From Sphingobacterium faecium (GTDB lineage: Bacteria; Bacteroidota; Bacteroidia; Sphingobacteriales; Sphingobacteriaceae): a DNA stretch of 64,000 nt. Every line of letters begins with the position of its first letter. Within the stretch, counting starts at the first letter, position 1. A program made the position numbers and the translations under genes. The DNA is taken from the NCBI RefSeq assembly GCF_003054045.1, contig NZ_QBKH01000006.1, positions 248,001-312,000 of the forward strand, in the 5' to 3' direction. Below are positions 18,652 through 29,200 of this stretch, in pieces. Under the pieces are notes generated by a model, which saw only the letters and a program-made list of their open reading frames with translations, was not told where the DNA came from and made no database searches.

Positions 18652-19620
18652 ATGGAAAATAAGGAACAAGGATTTTTAAAAAAATATTTTGAGGTTTTCA
18701 AAAATGCGGTTTTAGGATTTGTAAATGAAGATTGTCTTAAATACAGCGCATCACTTTCATACTATACGATCTTTTCCATCGGTCCGATATTGGTTCTGAT
18801 GATTTCGTTAGCAGGTATATTTTTTGGCGAAGATGCGATTCAAGGTAAAGTATTTTCAGAGATGAGAGGGTTAGTTGGTCCAAGTGCTGCAAAGCAAATT
18901 CAAGAAGTAATCATGAATCTGAAGTTATCCGGAAAATCTAATTTAGCATTGATCGTTAGTATCATTACATTATTAATTGGTGCTACTACAGTTTTTGGAG
19001 ATATACAAAATTCTATTAATAGAATATGGCATGTGAGAGCAAAACCAAAGCGTGGATGGTTGAAGTTAATAACAGATCGTTTACTATCTTCTTCTTTAGT
19101 GGTTGGTCTTGGTTTCTTATTAATGGTCACATTGGTTGTTAATGGTATTATTTTAGCTTTTACAGATCGATTACAACTATATTTTCCAGATATAACGGTG
19201 TTTTTTATGGATGCTGTTAATTTTGCATTGAGTTTTGGAATTATTTTTATTCTTTTTAGTATTATATTTAGAACTCTTCCTGATGTGAAAATCGAATGGA
19301 AAACAGTTAGGACCGGGGCTTTTTTTACTGCAATCTTATTTGTCATAGGTCGATATGGAATTGGTTTGTATTTACAATCATCAGGTACTGAATCGACATA
19401 TGGTGCAGCAGGAGCATTGGTTCTGGTATTGTTATGGGTGTACTACACGGCAGCAATCCTTTATTTTGGTGCTGTTTATACCAGAGAATTTGCCGTAGCA
19501 AATGGTATTCCTATCAAACCGGCCGATTATGCGGTGTATGTTGAAGAAAAGGAGAGAGAACGTATTGTTAATGAAATTCCTCCTGAAGATGTATCCGCAG
19601 ATAAAGATGTTTCATCATAG
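18652..19620 (+). CDS. YihY/BrkB family inner-membrane protein
   Basis: 322 residues with six predicted membrane helices. Family features are YSASLSYYTIFSIGPILVLM near the N-terminus, NSINRIWHVRAKPKRGW in the middle and YGAAGALVLVLLWVYYTAAILYFGAVYTREFA near the end. A charged C-terminal tail of about 40 residues follows. The function of the family is unsettled; the old names refer to RNase BN or serum resistance and should not be taken as activity. It is paired with the DJ-1-like gene. Confidence 0.9.
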   Translation: MENKEQGFLKKYFEVFKNAVLGFVNEDCLKYSASLSYYTIFSIGPILVLMISLAGIFFGEDAIQGKVFSEMRGLVGPSAAKQIQEVIMNLKLSGKSNLALIVSIITLLIGATTVFGDIQNSINRIWHVRAKPKRGWLKLITDRLLSSSLVVGLGFLLMVTLVVNGIILAFTDRLQLYFPDITVFFMDAVNFALSFGIIFILFSIIFRTLPDVKIEWKTVRTGAFFTAILFVIGRYGIGLYLQSSGTESTYGAAGALVLVLLWVYYTAAILYFGAVYTREFAVANGIPIKPADYAVYVEEKERERIVNEIPPEDVSADKDVSS

Positions 19621-19746
19621 TCATGCGTAAAGTGTTGTGGTGCTTTCTTTTTGTTTATGATAGATTAAAATGTAGCAGATATGAATTTTGTTTAGCTGCA
19701 TGTTGTCAAGTAAACTCCAATTAGAAAAATAGCGAGCGGCATGATG

Positions 19747-19784
19747 ATGCCCACAAAAAGTAATATGCTTTGTGGGCATTTTTT
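19747..19784 (+). terminator. Rho-independent terminator
   Basis: ATGCCCACAAA and its complement with an 11-base loop, followed by a T run. It lies about 125 bases after the YihY/BrkB gene. Confidence 0.85.
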
Positions 19785-20124
19785 ATTACAAGAACTTTGC
19801 TATCTATATGTATACTTGATTAGATTTGCGGTGTGATTTTTGTTTCAAAATCTTTTTAAGATTATTCCTTTGTTATGAAAAGCTAAATTATTGTTTGTTT
19901 TGCTTTTAAACAATTCCAGTCTTGATAAATTAGTTGTTTTTTGATTTAAATTTATTACAAAGTATGATCATCCAATTGTTATTATAAACCGTTATTATTC
20001 TTCATATCAGTGGCGCATTTTACAAAACAGATAAAGATCAATTGGCTATTCAATTATCCAATTATAGTGGGAGGAGGGATATCAAAAGCAGGAAAAAGAC
20101 CGCGAATGGAATGAACTTCTGCTT
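19785..20124. other. Spacer before the orphan gene block
   Basis: No complete gene. From about 20062 the frame of the next gene is already open and encodes a charged stretch (GYQKQEKDREWNELLL) without an ATG. This suggests that the following gene may once have been longer at its N-terminus. Confidence 0.4.
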
Positions 20125-20445
20125 ATGAAAAAACAAAATCAAAAGTCTTTAAAATCACAAGATTTTGTTCTTGTTAATCAAGATTATGGTACCTTTTTTC
20201 TAGATTTGGAGGATTATGTATTGAATACCAAAACTAATCAGTATATACGTGAAAATATAAATGAAATTTATCCATCAGCCAATCGCTATGAGGATGACCG
20301 ATATTTGCGCAAATATATCCGACAGCAACCCAACGCCAAAAAGGAAGAAAACCTGAGTCAAATGCGCATTGCCAATGGAAGTATCTTTTTTACGAGCTGT
20401 GATGACGTTGAAAAATCATATCATTATAAAAATGATGCAGAATAA
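20125..20445 (+). CDS. Unrecognised hydrophilic protein, possibly 5'-truncated
   Basis: 106 residues, charged and rich in Asn, Asp, Tyr and Lys (QDYGTFFLDLEDYVLNTKTN, then RENINEIYPSANRYEDDRY). There is no signal peptide or membrane segment and I know no matching family. The frame is open for about 60 bases upstream of the ATG with similar composition, so the product could be the C-terminal part of a broken larger gene. It ends 20 bases before the next gene in the same direction. Confidence 0.5.
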   Translation: MKKQNQKSLKSQDFVLVNQDYGTFFLDLEDYVLNTKTNQYIRENINEIYPSANRYEDDRYLRKYIRQQPNAKKEENLSQMRIANGSIFFTSCDDVEKSYHYKNDAE

Positions 20446-20465
20446 GGAAAGCAAAAGGACTAATT

Positions 20466-21287
20466 ATGAAAAGAGATGCTCATTCTATCAGCATTGTTAG
20501 AAAAAATTTTGGAAAGAAAAATAGTGCTGCTGCATTAATTTTGGTTAGTCTGTTTAGTCTTATGGGATTGATGGGGCTTATTATCGATTGGAAAAGTGGT
20601 CTATGTGGAATTGTTCTTGTTGCTTTACTTTACCTTATTTATAGAATAGTCCAATTTCAATATTTTATATGGTTTATTATTTCTAGCTTGATTGCCGCAT
20701 ATTTTTTGAGTGAATGGCTGGAAATTGCATTTTTACAGCTAGTTATTACGTCAGTATGTATTTCCTTTATATTTTTAATAAAACCCTATTATAATGATTA
20801 TATAAAACCAGATGACTTTGAGGTTTTTTATTTAGATCGAAAACAACTGAGGTGCTTAGCTACTTTTGAAGATGGGGATTATAAGGGGTACGCAATCAAT
20901 CCGAAAAACTACTTGAAAAGGTATGAAACTGTTCAAATTAAAGGAATAACATGTGTCAAAAACCATATCACTATTGCTGTGGGAGATTTATTGGTTAGAC
21001 CAAGGGAGCTATCCGTAGATGATGTGGATCAGATATGGGATTATTTAAATATTCATTTTCCAACTATGTTGGATCAGAAAGATGATATGCAGCGAAATAA
21101 GCTAAAAGAAAATCGGTATTACATGCATAAATTTTTTATCTTTTCTCCTGTTATAATTTTGGCTCCCATCATTTATTTTTTTGGAAATAATGGAAGTGAT
21201 AAAAGATTTACATATTGTTGTTTATTGCTTATGATCCTTTTACCGATTATAATTTCCAAGTCCTTGCGAAAAAAAAATAAAGCATAG
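20466..21287 (+). CDS. Unrecognised membrane protein with a central soluble domain
   Basis: 273 residues. About four membrane segments lie between residues 20 and 108, then a soluble region of some 110 residues (DDFEVFYLDRKQLRCLATF to YLNIHFPTM), then two more segments and a basic tail RKKNKA. The layout resembles membrane immunity or sensor proteins, but no family is recognised. It probably shares an operon with the short gene before it. Confidence 0.65.
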   Translation: MKRDAHSISIVRKNFGKKNSAAALILVSLFSLMGLMGLIIDWKSGLCGIVLVALLYLIYRIVQFQYFIWFIISSLIAAYFLSEWLEIAFLQLVITSVCISFIFLIKPYYNDYIKPDDFEVFYLDRKQLRCLATFEDGDYKGYAINPKNYLKRYETVQIKGITCVKNHITIAVGDLLVRPRELSVDDVDQIWDYLNIHFPTMLDQKDDMQRNKLKENRYYMHKFFIFSPVIILAPIIYFFGNNGSDKRFTYCCLLLMILLPIIISKSLRKKNKA

Positions 21288-21484
21288 GATAGTTAGCCTT
21301 TGATTTTTATAGCTTTCATTTTAACATATGAAGTGCATGAGTTTTTTACTATCTATTGTCGCTAAATTTATTCATTTGCGTTGAACAGATTTGTTGTCGT
21401 TTAAATAAGGCTTGTAAAATATTGGAAGTATTGTAAACGAATCAATTCATTACTTAAAGAGATCTTATTTTACAATTTATGTAA

Positions 21485-21610
21485 ATGATAAAAATAATTA
21501 GCCCGCCTAGATTTTCTTATCCCGACCGTTTAAAAGGGGGGAAAACAACTCTTATTGCAGAGGGTGAGGAGTATTTCGTATACGAAGATGGACGGATTAA
21601 TAAAAAATAA
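21485..21610 (+). CDS. Possible 41-residue protein
   Basis: Short frame starting MIKIISPPRFSYPDRLKGG and ending YFVYEDGRINKK. The composition is protein-like (YPDRLKGGKTTLIAEGEEY). It lies in a block of small genes in the same direction. An overlapping frame from 21555 covers part of it and seems less likely. It may be a real small protein or a fragment. Confidence 0.35.
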   Translation: MIKIISPPRFSYPDRLKGGKTTLIAEGEEYFVYEDGRINKK

Positions 21611-21726
21611 GAACACTTATGGTTTAATGGCACTCTTACTTGTTATCGGTGTTTGTAATTTAAGAGTAAATAGCAGGGGTATATGCCCACAAAAGTTAAT
21701 GTATAGTTTAGTTAATTTGAAAAGAT

Positions 21727-22020
21727 ATGATGGAATTTATTAAAAACAAAGTAACGATTTTTTTTGCGCTCAGTATATTATCAATTTTAATTGGAATTTT
21801 CATCTCTATTGTACTTTATACAGGAGTTTCAGCTGCAGACAAATTAGCGGTGATGTATATTATTTTTGGCGGGATTCCTGTTTTTCTTGTCATGGTGATT
21901 GATAGAATATTTGTGTGGAAATTTGGTGCTAAGAAAGTAAATAGGGTAGAGCTTTATATAATTATTGTTTTTTTTGTAGTTTTCGTACTCAACTGGATCA
22001 GATTGCGTTCACAGGTTTAA
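21727..22020 (+). CDS. Small membrane protein, three helices, unknown function
   Basis: 97 residues, mostly hydrophobic, with segments at about 8-32, 40-58 and 75-92 separated by short charged loops (DRIFVWKFGAKKVNRVE). No family recognised. It lies 34 bases upstream of the next gene. Confidence 0.55.
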   Translation: MMEFIKNKVTIFFALSILSILIGIFISIVLYTGVSAADKLAVMYIIFGGIPVFLVMVIDRIFVWKFGAKKVNRVELYIIIVFFVVFVLNWIRLRSQV

Positions 22021-22054
22021 ATAAATTGAAGAATTAAAAATAAATAAATTTCCA

Positions 22055-22732
22055 ATGAAGAAGAATAAAACCAAAATGATTATTTTAATAACAGGAGTAA
22101 TTGTACTTGTACTGCTAGTTGTGAGCAATTTTATTTATGTTTCACCTCGTGAGACATTGCTTTATAAAGCGCAACAATATCTCACCTATTCAAAATCAGA
22201 TTGGGAAAATTATGAAGAAAATAAAAAGATATTAGCCGATAATCCGGCAGACGGTCATATGGAGACCGCAGTAGAAAGGTCTATATCTCCTGATGATATT
22301 TATTCTTTAGATACAAACCGTATAGCTCCAGAGGTTAAAGATGAGGAATTGAAGAAAATTAAAAAAGCAAATTTCGAGAATTTAATTCCTTCTTCCCATG
22401 TACCTGATCATGAGGATGTCCAAGCTGCATTGATTCGATTCACTAAAGGTCGATTAACCGATGTTATTATCAATCAAAAGATAAATATCAAAGTCGGAAA
22501 ATGTTATGATAACCCCCATACAGAAGGTAACTACCATTGTGTAAGCTGTATGATATTACTGTATAATCGAGATACTAAAGATTGGCAAGAGGCGCCAAAT
22601 GGAGATAATTTTCTTAAGCCAGCATACGATTTCTATCAACCCTCAAAAGGCGATATTTGGGAAGCAAAAGATCTTTCTATACGCATTCCATTTGATTATG
22701 ATTTATATAAAAAATTTGAAAGTAATCACTAA
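22055..22732 (+). CDS. Membrane-anchored exported protein of unknown function
   Basis: 225 residues. One N-terminal membrane anchor follows a basic start (MKKNKTKMIILITG), then an extracytoplasmic domain of about 195 residues. That domain holds three Cys, two of them in YHCVSCMILL. The fold is not recognised. It is the last gene of the orphan block and is followed by a long perfect hairpin, so the block may be one transcription unit. Confidence 0.6.
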   Translation: MKKNKTKMIILITGVIVLVLLVVSNFIYVSPRETLLYKAQQYLTYSKSDWENYEENKKILADNPADGHMETAVERSISPDDIYSLDTNRIAPEVKDEELKKIKKANFENLIPSSHVPDHEDVQAALIRFTKGRLTDVIINQKINIKVGKCYDNPHTEGNYHCVSCMILLYNRDTKDWQEAPNGDNFLKPAYDFYQPSKGDIWEAKDLSIRIPFDYDLYKKFESNH

Positions 22733-22820
22733 ATAAAATCAGAGGAATAAATCAATTTTCGTTTGATAGAATTTTTGAAAAATAAATTCTAATAATCAGT
22801 CATCGCCTATCTAAAAATAG

Positions 22821-22871
22821 TATGGATAATTTGGAATTGATAGATCGTCTATCAATTCCAAATTATCCATA
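22821..22871. terminator. 24-bp perfect inverted repeat with a three-base loop
   Basis: TATGGATAATTTGGAATTGA plus TAGA, then TCG, then the exact complement. It sits between the convergent orphan block and a small minus-strand gene. There is no T tract, so transcription termination is likely but unproven. Cruciform or small-RNA roles are alternatives. Confidence 0.6.
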
Positions 22872-22896
22872 AGTGTTAACCTAATGCGTTTATAGA

Positions 22897-23058
22897 CTAT
22901 GCATCTTCATGATTATCGACTTCATTTGGATTAGGTGGCAAAGGATTTGTATCTTTTGAAGGCCGTGTACCAGTATCACTTTTCACTTTAGTCTGTGCAT
23001 GAGGATCAGATGTCTTTTTCTTTTCTTTTACTTCCGTTTTTATATTTTGCTTTTTCAT
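22897..23058 (-). CDS. Small disordered protein (53 residues)
   Basis: Begins MKKQNIKTEVKEKKKTSD and ends PNPNEVDNHEDA. It is highly charged, rich in Lys, Thr, Asp and Pro, and has no hydrophobic core, so it is probably intrinsically disordered. It resembles in style the small charged protein just before the DUF421 gene in this window. It lies 30 bases before the stop-side of no other gene on its strand; upstream is the glycosyltransferase gene, also on the minus strand, so co-transcription is likely. Confidence 0.55.
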   Translation of the reverse strand: MKKQNIKTEVKEKKKTSDPHAQTKVKSDTGTRPSKDTNPLPPNPNEVDNHEDA

Positions 23059-23088
23059 ATTTAATAGGCTAGTGATGCCGTTATTTCT

Positions 23089-24291
23089 TTATGATGATAA
23101 CCTATTATTCGTTTGAAATATAGGCGTTACCACATGGTGTTGTACTGCATTATTCAAACTTATCGTTGTGGTATTTTGATCACTTAATTCTTTCAGTAAT
23201 GCTAATTGACACTTGCCGACATTTGCCCATGACATTTGTTTTCCATATGCAGCAGCATTATTTCTATAATACAGCATTTTAGCAGGGTTAGCCAACAAAT
23301 CATTTACTATTGTTGAAAGTGCATTGGCATCATTAAAAGGGAAAAGTATACCTCTATCTTCCGCTAATAGATCCTTAGCATACCAATAAGGTGTAGAAAT
23401 ACATGCTGTACCTGCTCCAACGGCAAATGAAAGAGTACCACTACTTATCTGATGTTCATTGGGGTATGGAGTTACGTAGATATCACATGCACTTAAATAT
23501 TCTTTCAGTAATTTTTCTGATGCAAATTGGTTAACGAACTGCACTTTATGACCAATATTGAGATTCATGACCATCTCCATTAGATCTTCTCTGTATGTAT
23601 CACCTTCTGTACGTAAAACATTGGGATGAGTAGAGCCTAATATAATATAAACAAAATCATCGTCTTCAATATTCGCCACAGATTTTATTGCTGTTTCAAA
23701 ACCTTTACTTCTTCCCAAAAATCCAAAACTTAACATCACTTTTTTATTTTGAAAACCAAGTTTTTTCTTAGCGATTTCTTGATCACATTCAAACTGAGGA
23801 ACGCCATGTGGAATTAGAGCAATAGATTCTGGATTAATTTGGTAAATTTTTTCCAACATATCGATGGCACGTTGTGTCATGACTGTTAGTTTGCTACTAT
23901 ATTGCCCTAATTGACGGATGATCCGATATTCAAACGGATTCGGTTGCTCCAGTACCGTGTGCAGGTTTGTCACTACTGGTATTTTAAGATTTTTAATCAA
24001 ATCAATGATATATTTTCCTGTCTCTCCTCCAAATATGCCGTATTCATGCTGAATAATGCACGCATCGAATGTTTCATTAATAATCTCTGCTGCTTGAAAG
24101 TAGCTATTCAGATTTTCTTTATCAATAACATATGTAACTTCTTCGGGAAATACATATTCTGATCCATCGGATACCGCAAATATACGATGATCCTGATTTG
24201 AAGAGTACTGTAAAGATTGGTACAGATCATGAGTAAATGTAGCGATACCACACTGCCTAGGTGGGTAAGTTCCAATGATAGCTATTTTCAT
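23089..24291 (-). CDS. GT4-type glycosyltransferase (GT-B fold)
   Basis: 400 residues. The N-terminal Rossmann domain starts MKIAIIGTYPPRQCGIATFT with the usual glycine-rich loop, and VTNLHTVLEQP marks its end. The C-terminal donor domain begins LSFGFLGRSKGFETAIKS and contains YVTPYPNEHQISSGTLSFAVGAG, the variant of the EX7E region in which the second acidic position is not obvious. A retaining GT4 enzyme using a nucleotide sugar is expected. The gene is isolated and divergent from the kinase cluster, so it may act in capsule or storage-glycan metabolism rather than in a polysaccharide operon. Confidence 0.87.
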   Translation of the reverse strand: MKIAIIGTYPPRQCGIATFTHDLYQSLQYSSNQDHRIFAVSDGSEYVFPEEVTYVIDKENLNSYFQAAEIINETFDACIIQHEYGIFGGETGKYIIDLIKNLKIPVVTNLHTVLEQPNPFEYRIIRQLGQYSSKLTVMTQRAIDMLEKIYQINPESIALIPHGVPQFECDQEIAKKKLGFQNKKVMLSFGFLGRSKGFETAIKSVANIEDDDFVYIILGSTHPNVLRTEGDTYREDLMEMVMNLNIGHKVQFVNQFASEKLLKEYLSACDIYVTPYPNEHQISSGTLSFAVGAGTACISTPYWYAKDLLAEDRGILFPFNDANALSTIVNDLLANPAKMLYYRNNAAAYGKQMSWANVGKCQLALLKELSDQNTTTISLNNAVQHHVVTPIFQTNNRLSS

Positions 24292-24736
24292 ATATAAAAA
24301 AACATTTTTAGTCTATAAGGTTTTGAGATTATTTGCTGAAGTAAATTTATATTACGACCATAATTTAACAACACCTTTGATATAAGAACAAATCACATCT
24401 TGTTTAGTTCCACCAAAATGTCTATAACTGGTCAAAACAGGCATTAATTCTTTTTGAGCAAGTATAAATTTCCTAGGACATGTGTTTATTCAGTAAAAGA
24501 GTCTTTAAATGATTATATTTTGCTGTAATACGATATAATAATACTCCTAAAGACATTTTTAAAGTGTGTTCATCCTGATTGGCCATGTAGGATTAAGCAA
24601 GATCTTTAAGTCAATGAGGCCTACTTTTTAATATACTTTTATTATTAAAAAATAAAATGCTATTTTTAAACTTTATCATTCGAATACCTATGTTGGAGCT
24701 GCTGTTGTTTGCATAGGTATATGAACTAAATTGGCT
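24292..24736. other. Divergent spacer upstream of the signalling cluster
   Basis: About 440 bases, AT-rich, with no reading frame. It should hold promoters for the glycosyltransferase (-) and the kinase cluster (+). No clear consensus box was identified. Confidence 0.45.
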
Positions 24737-26203
24737 ATGATTTTAATTGTTGACGACCAAGAAGCGAATATTTATTCACTTAAAAAATTACTGGAATCCC
24801 AAAATTTTATAGTGGATACAGCACTGTCTGGAGAGGAAGCGCTTAAAAAAGTATTGAAAAACGATTATGCTTTAATAATATTGGATGTTCAAATGCCTGG
24901 AATTGATGGGTTTGAAGTTGCAGAAACGCTATCGGGTTTTAATAAAACAAAGGATGTTCCAATTATTTTCTTATCCGCTGTTAATAAGGATAAAAAATTT
25001 ATCACAAAAGGATATGCTTCTGGCGGAATAGATTATGTGACTAAACCTATAGACCCAGATATTTTAATGTTGAAAGTGAAAACTTTTTCCCGTTTATACG
25101 AACAAACATTAGCATTGAATGAAATTCAGCAAGTACTTCGGTCTGAAATTGAAGAAAGAAAAAAAGTACAACAGGAATTAAAAGAACAGGTTGACAATTT
25201 ATATTCTACTTTAGAATCTCTCCCACAGTTGGCTTTTACAGCAAATGGAGCCGGTGACATCGAATTTGTAAATAGTAAATGGCTCTCATATGCCGATGCG
25301 AATATGATGCCTGCCACACATGTTGATGATATGGATATACGTACAGTTTGGGCTGAAGCAATAGTTGCTGAAATACCCATGGAACTTGAAGTGCGCATCA
25401 AAGAGTTAAAATCCGAAATATTTAGATTTCATCTACTACGTATTATTCCAATTAAAGAAAAGAATAATCAGCTTAAGTGGGTCGGTACTTTTACGGATAT
25501 CGATGATCAAAAGCAGATGGAAAAAAAGAAAGATGAGTTTTTAAGCATCGCCAGCCACGAATTAAAAACCCCGCTAACGAGTATCAAAGCCTATGCACAA
25601 TTGTTAGAAAGGACCCTCAATACCAAAGCCGACGATCCCGCAGGAAAATATATTAATCGAGTACAGAGTCAAGTGAGCAAATTAAATGCACTTATCACCG
25701 ATTTGCTCGATATTTCAAAAATTGAGAATGGAAAATTAAAGATCACAAAGAAGAGTTTTGATTTTGAAAATCTTTTGTCCAATGCTATTGATATCATTTA
25801 TCAAACACATGATAATAATACGATGGTTATTGAAAGACAAGGCGATCGTATAGCTGATGCATTTTTGGGTGATGAAATACGTATTGAACAGGTATTGATC
25901 AATTATTTGACAAATGCAATAAAATATGCCCCCAATACAGAACGTATTATTGTCCATACAGAAAAAGATGCTCATCAGGTGAAAGTTAGTGTAACCGATT
26001 TTGGTATCGGAATACCGGAACACAAACAGAAAAATATATTTGGTAAATTTTATCGGGTAGAGGAGTCTTCAGTTCGATTTCAAGGGTTAGGAATTGGCCT
26101 CTATATCTGCTCCGAAATTATCAAACAGCATCATGGTACAGTCGGTATCCAGAGTGAGTTGGGCCAAGGGTCAACCTTTTATTTTACATTACCTCTAAAT
26201 TAA
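24737..26203 (+). CDS. REC-PAS-histidine kinase
   Basis: About 488 residues from the ATG; a TTG two codons earlier is less likely. Order: N-terminal receiver (VDDQEANIYSLKKLL, phosphoacceptor Asp in ILDVQMPGIDGF near 50, Lys in YVTKPID), short coiled coil at about 125-160, PAS-like domain about 160-260, HisKA with SIASHELKTPLTSIKAY (His near 274), and a HATPase domain with INYLTNAIKYAP, DFGIGIP and GLGIGLYI. With its receiver placed first and no membrane segment, it is a cytoplasmic kinase that can itself be phosphorylated. It lies six bases before the hybrid kinase gene. Confidence 0.93.
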   Translation: MILIVDDQEANIYSLKKLLESQNFIVDTALSGEEALKKVLKNDYALIILDVQMPGIDGFEVAETLSGFNKTKDVPIIFLSAVNKDKKFITKGYASGGIDYVTKPIDPDILMLKVKTFSRLYEQTLALNEIQQVLRSEIEERKKVQQELKEQVDNLYSTLESLPQLAFTANGAGDIEFVNSKWLSYADANMMPATHVDDMDIRTVWAEAIVAEIPMELEVRIKELKSEIFRFHLLRIIPIKEKNNQLKWVGTFTDIDDQKQMEKKKDEFLSIASHELKTPLTSIKAYAQLLERTLNTKADDPAGKYINRVQSQVSKLNALITDLLDISKIENGKLKITKKSFDFENLLSNAIDIIYQTHDNNTMVIERQGDRIADAFLGDEIRIEQVLINYLTNAIKYAPNTERIIVHTEKDAHQVKVSVTDFGIGIPEHKQKNIFGKFYRVEESSVRFQGLGIGLYICSEIIKQHHGTVGIQSELGQGSTFYFTLPLN

Positions 26204-26209
26204 TATTAA

Positions 26210-29200
26210 ATGCCTAAACCATTTTTAAGAAATTTACAGATTGGATTTGGATTTTCCTTGCTACTATTACTTGCAAGTTCTACAGCATCTTATATCAGTA
26301 TAAAAGAACAAATTAATAATCGAACAAAAGTAGATCATAGTCGTCGCGTAATTGCTTCAGCGAATAAGATTTTAAATGATTTACAGAATGCGGAGACTGG
26401 ACAAAGAGGGTTTCTTCTGTCAGGGAAAGAAACATTTTTAGAGCCTTATCTCAATAGTATACAAACCTTACCAAAATCATTAAAACGTACACAAGATCTT
26501 GTCAGTGATAATCTTGGGCAAAGTCAAGTGGCTGATAGTCTTACTTATCTGGTCAACTCTCGACTGGGGATCTTAACTAATTTGATTGAAATAAAAAGAC
26601 AAGGTCAGCAAATCACTTTAGCTAATTTAGAAGAAGGTAAGCATTACATGGATAGTTGTCGCGCTATTATAGCTCGATTTATTGGTGTAGAGGAAGTTTT
26701 CTTGGACAAAAGGTCAAATGAACTGAATAAATCATCTCTGTATACCTCTATTTTTGTCGTTATTGCTGCAATTGTTTCGTTGTTGATTACTGTTGTATTT
26801 TACCTTCGTATACGTGAAGATTTTATAAAACGTGAAGGATTGCAGAAGTCTTTGCGCGATAAAGATGAAGAAATCAGCCGTAGGCTGAAAGCAACACAGC
26901 GTATTGCCAATCAAATAGCAGGTGGTGATTATTCTGTTCAAGTTAATGATGATGAACAGGATGATTTGGGTAGCTTAGGTGGTTCTTTAAATCAAATGGC
27001 CAATGCGTTAAAAAAATCATTTGATGACTTGAATCATAATGAATGGCGACAAACAGGTCTAGCGCAGTTAAATGAAATTCTTGTTGGAAATAAGACTGAA
27101 GAAATTTTAGTGGCTGATGCTCTTCATCAACTCATCAGTTACGGGAATGTGACCAATGGTGCTTTTTATCTATTAGAACAAGAACGAATTGTACTTAAAG
27201 GTGCCTATGGCTTAGAAAATCGAATGATAAAATCGGTTAAGATCGGTGAAGGAATGATTGGGCAGGTCTTTAAGGAGGGGAAAGTGAAGCGATTTGAACA
27301 TCTGCAGGATAAAGATTATGTAGTAAGTTTTGCTAATGGACAGGTTCAAATCAATCATGTGCTTTTATTGCCTGTATTTGTTGATTACAACTGTATAGGT
27401 GTGATCGAGCTAGGTGCGATAGAAGCTTTTGAAAATGTGAAATTACCATTCTTTATAGATGCGACCCGTAATATCGGGATTGCTATTTCAGCTGCTAAAA
27501 GTCGTGATCAGGTGCAGCAACTATTGGAGGAGACACAGACACAAACAGAAGAATTACAGGCACAGCATGCAGAGTTAGAAAATTTAAATACGGAGCTAGA
27601 AGCACAGACACATAAGCTACAATCATCCGAAGAAGAACTGAGAGTACAACAAGAGGAACTCGTACAGTCTAATCAAGAGTTGGAGGAGCGATCCAAGGCG
27701 TTAGAAGAAAAAAATTACCTCATTGCGGAGCGTAATTTAGAGATACAGCATAAAGCAGAAGAATTAGCTTTGAGTACAAAGTATAAATCTGAATTTTTAG
27801 CTAATATGTCACATGAGCTGCGAACTCCTTTAAATTCGATTCTTCTTTTATCCCGACTTATGTCGGAGGATACGGATGGTAATCTGAATGAAGATCAAAT
27901 CGAGTCAGCTAAAGTTATCCAAAGCTCGGGAACAAGTTTACTGAATCTTATTGATGAAATTTTGGATCTTTCTAAAATTGAATCTGGAAAAATGGAACTT
28001 GATTATCAAGATGTAAAATTGGAGGATGTGATACATGATTTGCAAAATTTATTTCTACCATTAGTAAAAGATAAATCACTTTCATTTCATATTATTACCG
28101 AGTCGAATAGTACAGCTATTATTGAGACTGATCGTCTACGACTTGATCAGGTCTTGCGAAACTTGCTTTCTAATGCCATTAAGTTTACGCAGGAAGGAAG
28201 TATAACGCTAGCGATATCCGACGATAAAGAGCATGATGACCAGTTAATTTTTGAAGTCAAAGATACGGGAATAGGAATCGCACAAGAAAAGCAAAAAATT
28301 ATATTTGAAGCATTTCAGCAAGCGGATGGTTCTACTCGTAGAAAATTTGGAGGAACAGGGTTAGGGCTCTCGATCAGTAGAGAAATTGCTCGTTTATTAG
28401 GAGGTAAGATTTCTTTAAAAAGCCAGGAAGGTGAGGGAAGTATTTTTACATTGATTCTTCCTAAAAGAAAAGTTTCTGAAACAATAAAACCTACTTCTGA
28501 GGAATTGATTGACATTATTGCTTCTGATATCACGGAGATGACAACTATCGTTTCGGAATCTGCAACTTCTAATTCTAATATCGTATATAATATTCCAGAA
28601 GAAGTAGCTGATGATCGTGATAATATTGTACAAGGGGATAAGGTGATCTTAATCGTAGAAGATGATACTGCTTTTGCAAAGGCCTTGTTGAAATATACAC
28701 GTCAGCAGCAGTACAAAGGTGTTGTGGTGGTCCGCGGTGATATTGCTGCTGATTTTGCAGCTCGTTATCTACCGTTGGCTATTTTGTTGGATATTCAGCT
28801 CCCGATCAAAGATGGTTGGGAAGTGATGGATGAGATAAAAAGTAATCCACAAACGCGCCATATACCAGTTCATATCATGTCTTCGCTTCGCGTTAAGAAA
28901 GAAAGTTTACTGAAAGGTGCGATTGATTTTATAAATAAACCTGTTGCTATTGAGCAAATTGGACTGATGTTTAAAAAGATAGAAGATGCACTTACACGTT
29001 ATCCAAGAAAGGTACTTATTGTCGAAGAAAATCCAAAGCATGCCTCAGCACTATCATATTTCTTGAGTAATTTCAATATTGCAGCAGAAATTAAAACGAA
29101 TGTTGACGATAGTGTACAAGCGTTATCTTCAGATTCGGTCAATTGTGTCATTTTGGACATGGGTGTTCCGGATAAGATTGGTTATGAAACTTTAGAAGCA

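Noticed and set aside
21555..21743. Plus-strand frame of 62 codons
   Set aside because: Overlaps both a more protein-like short frame and the start of the following membrane protein gene.
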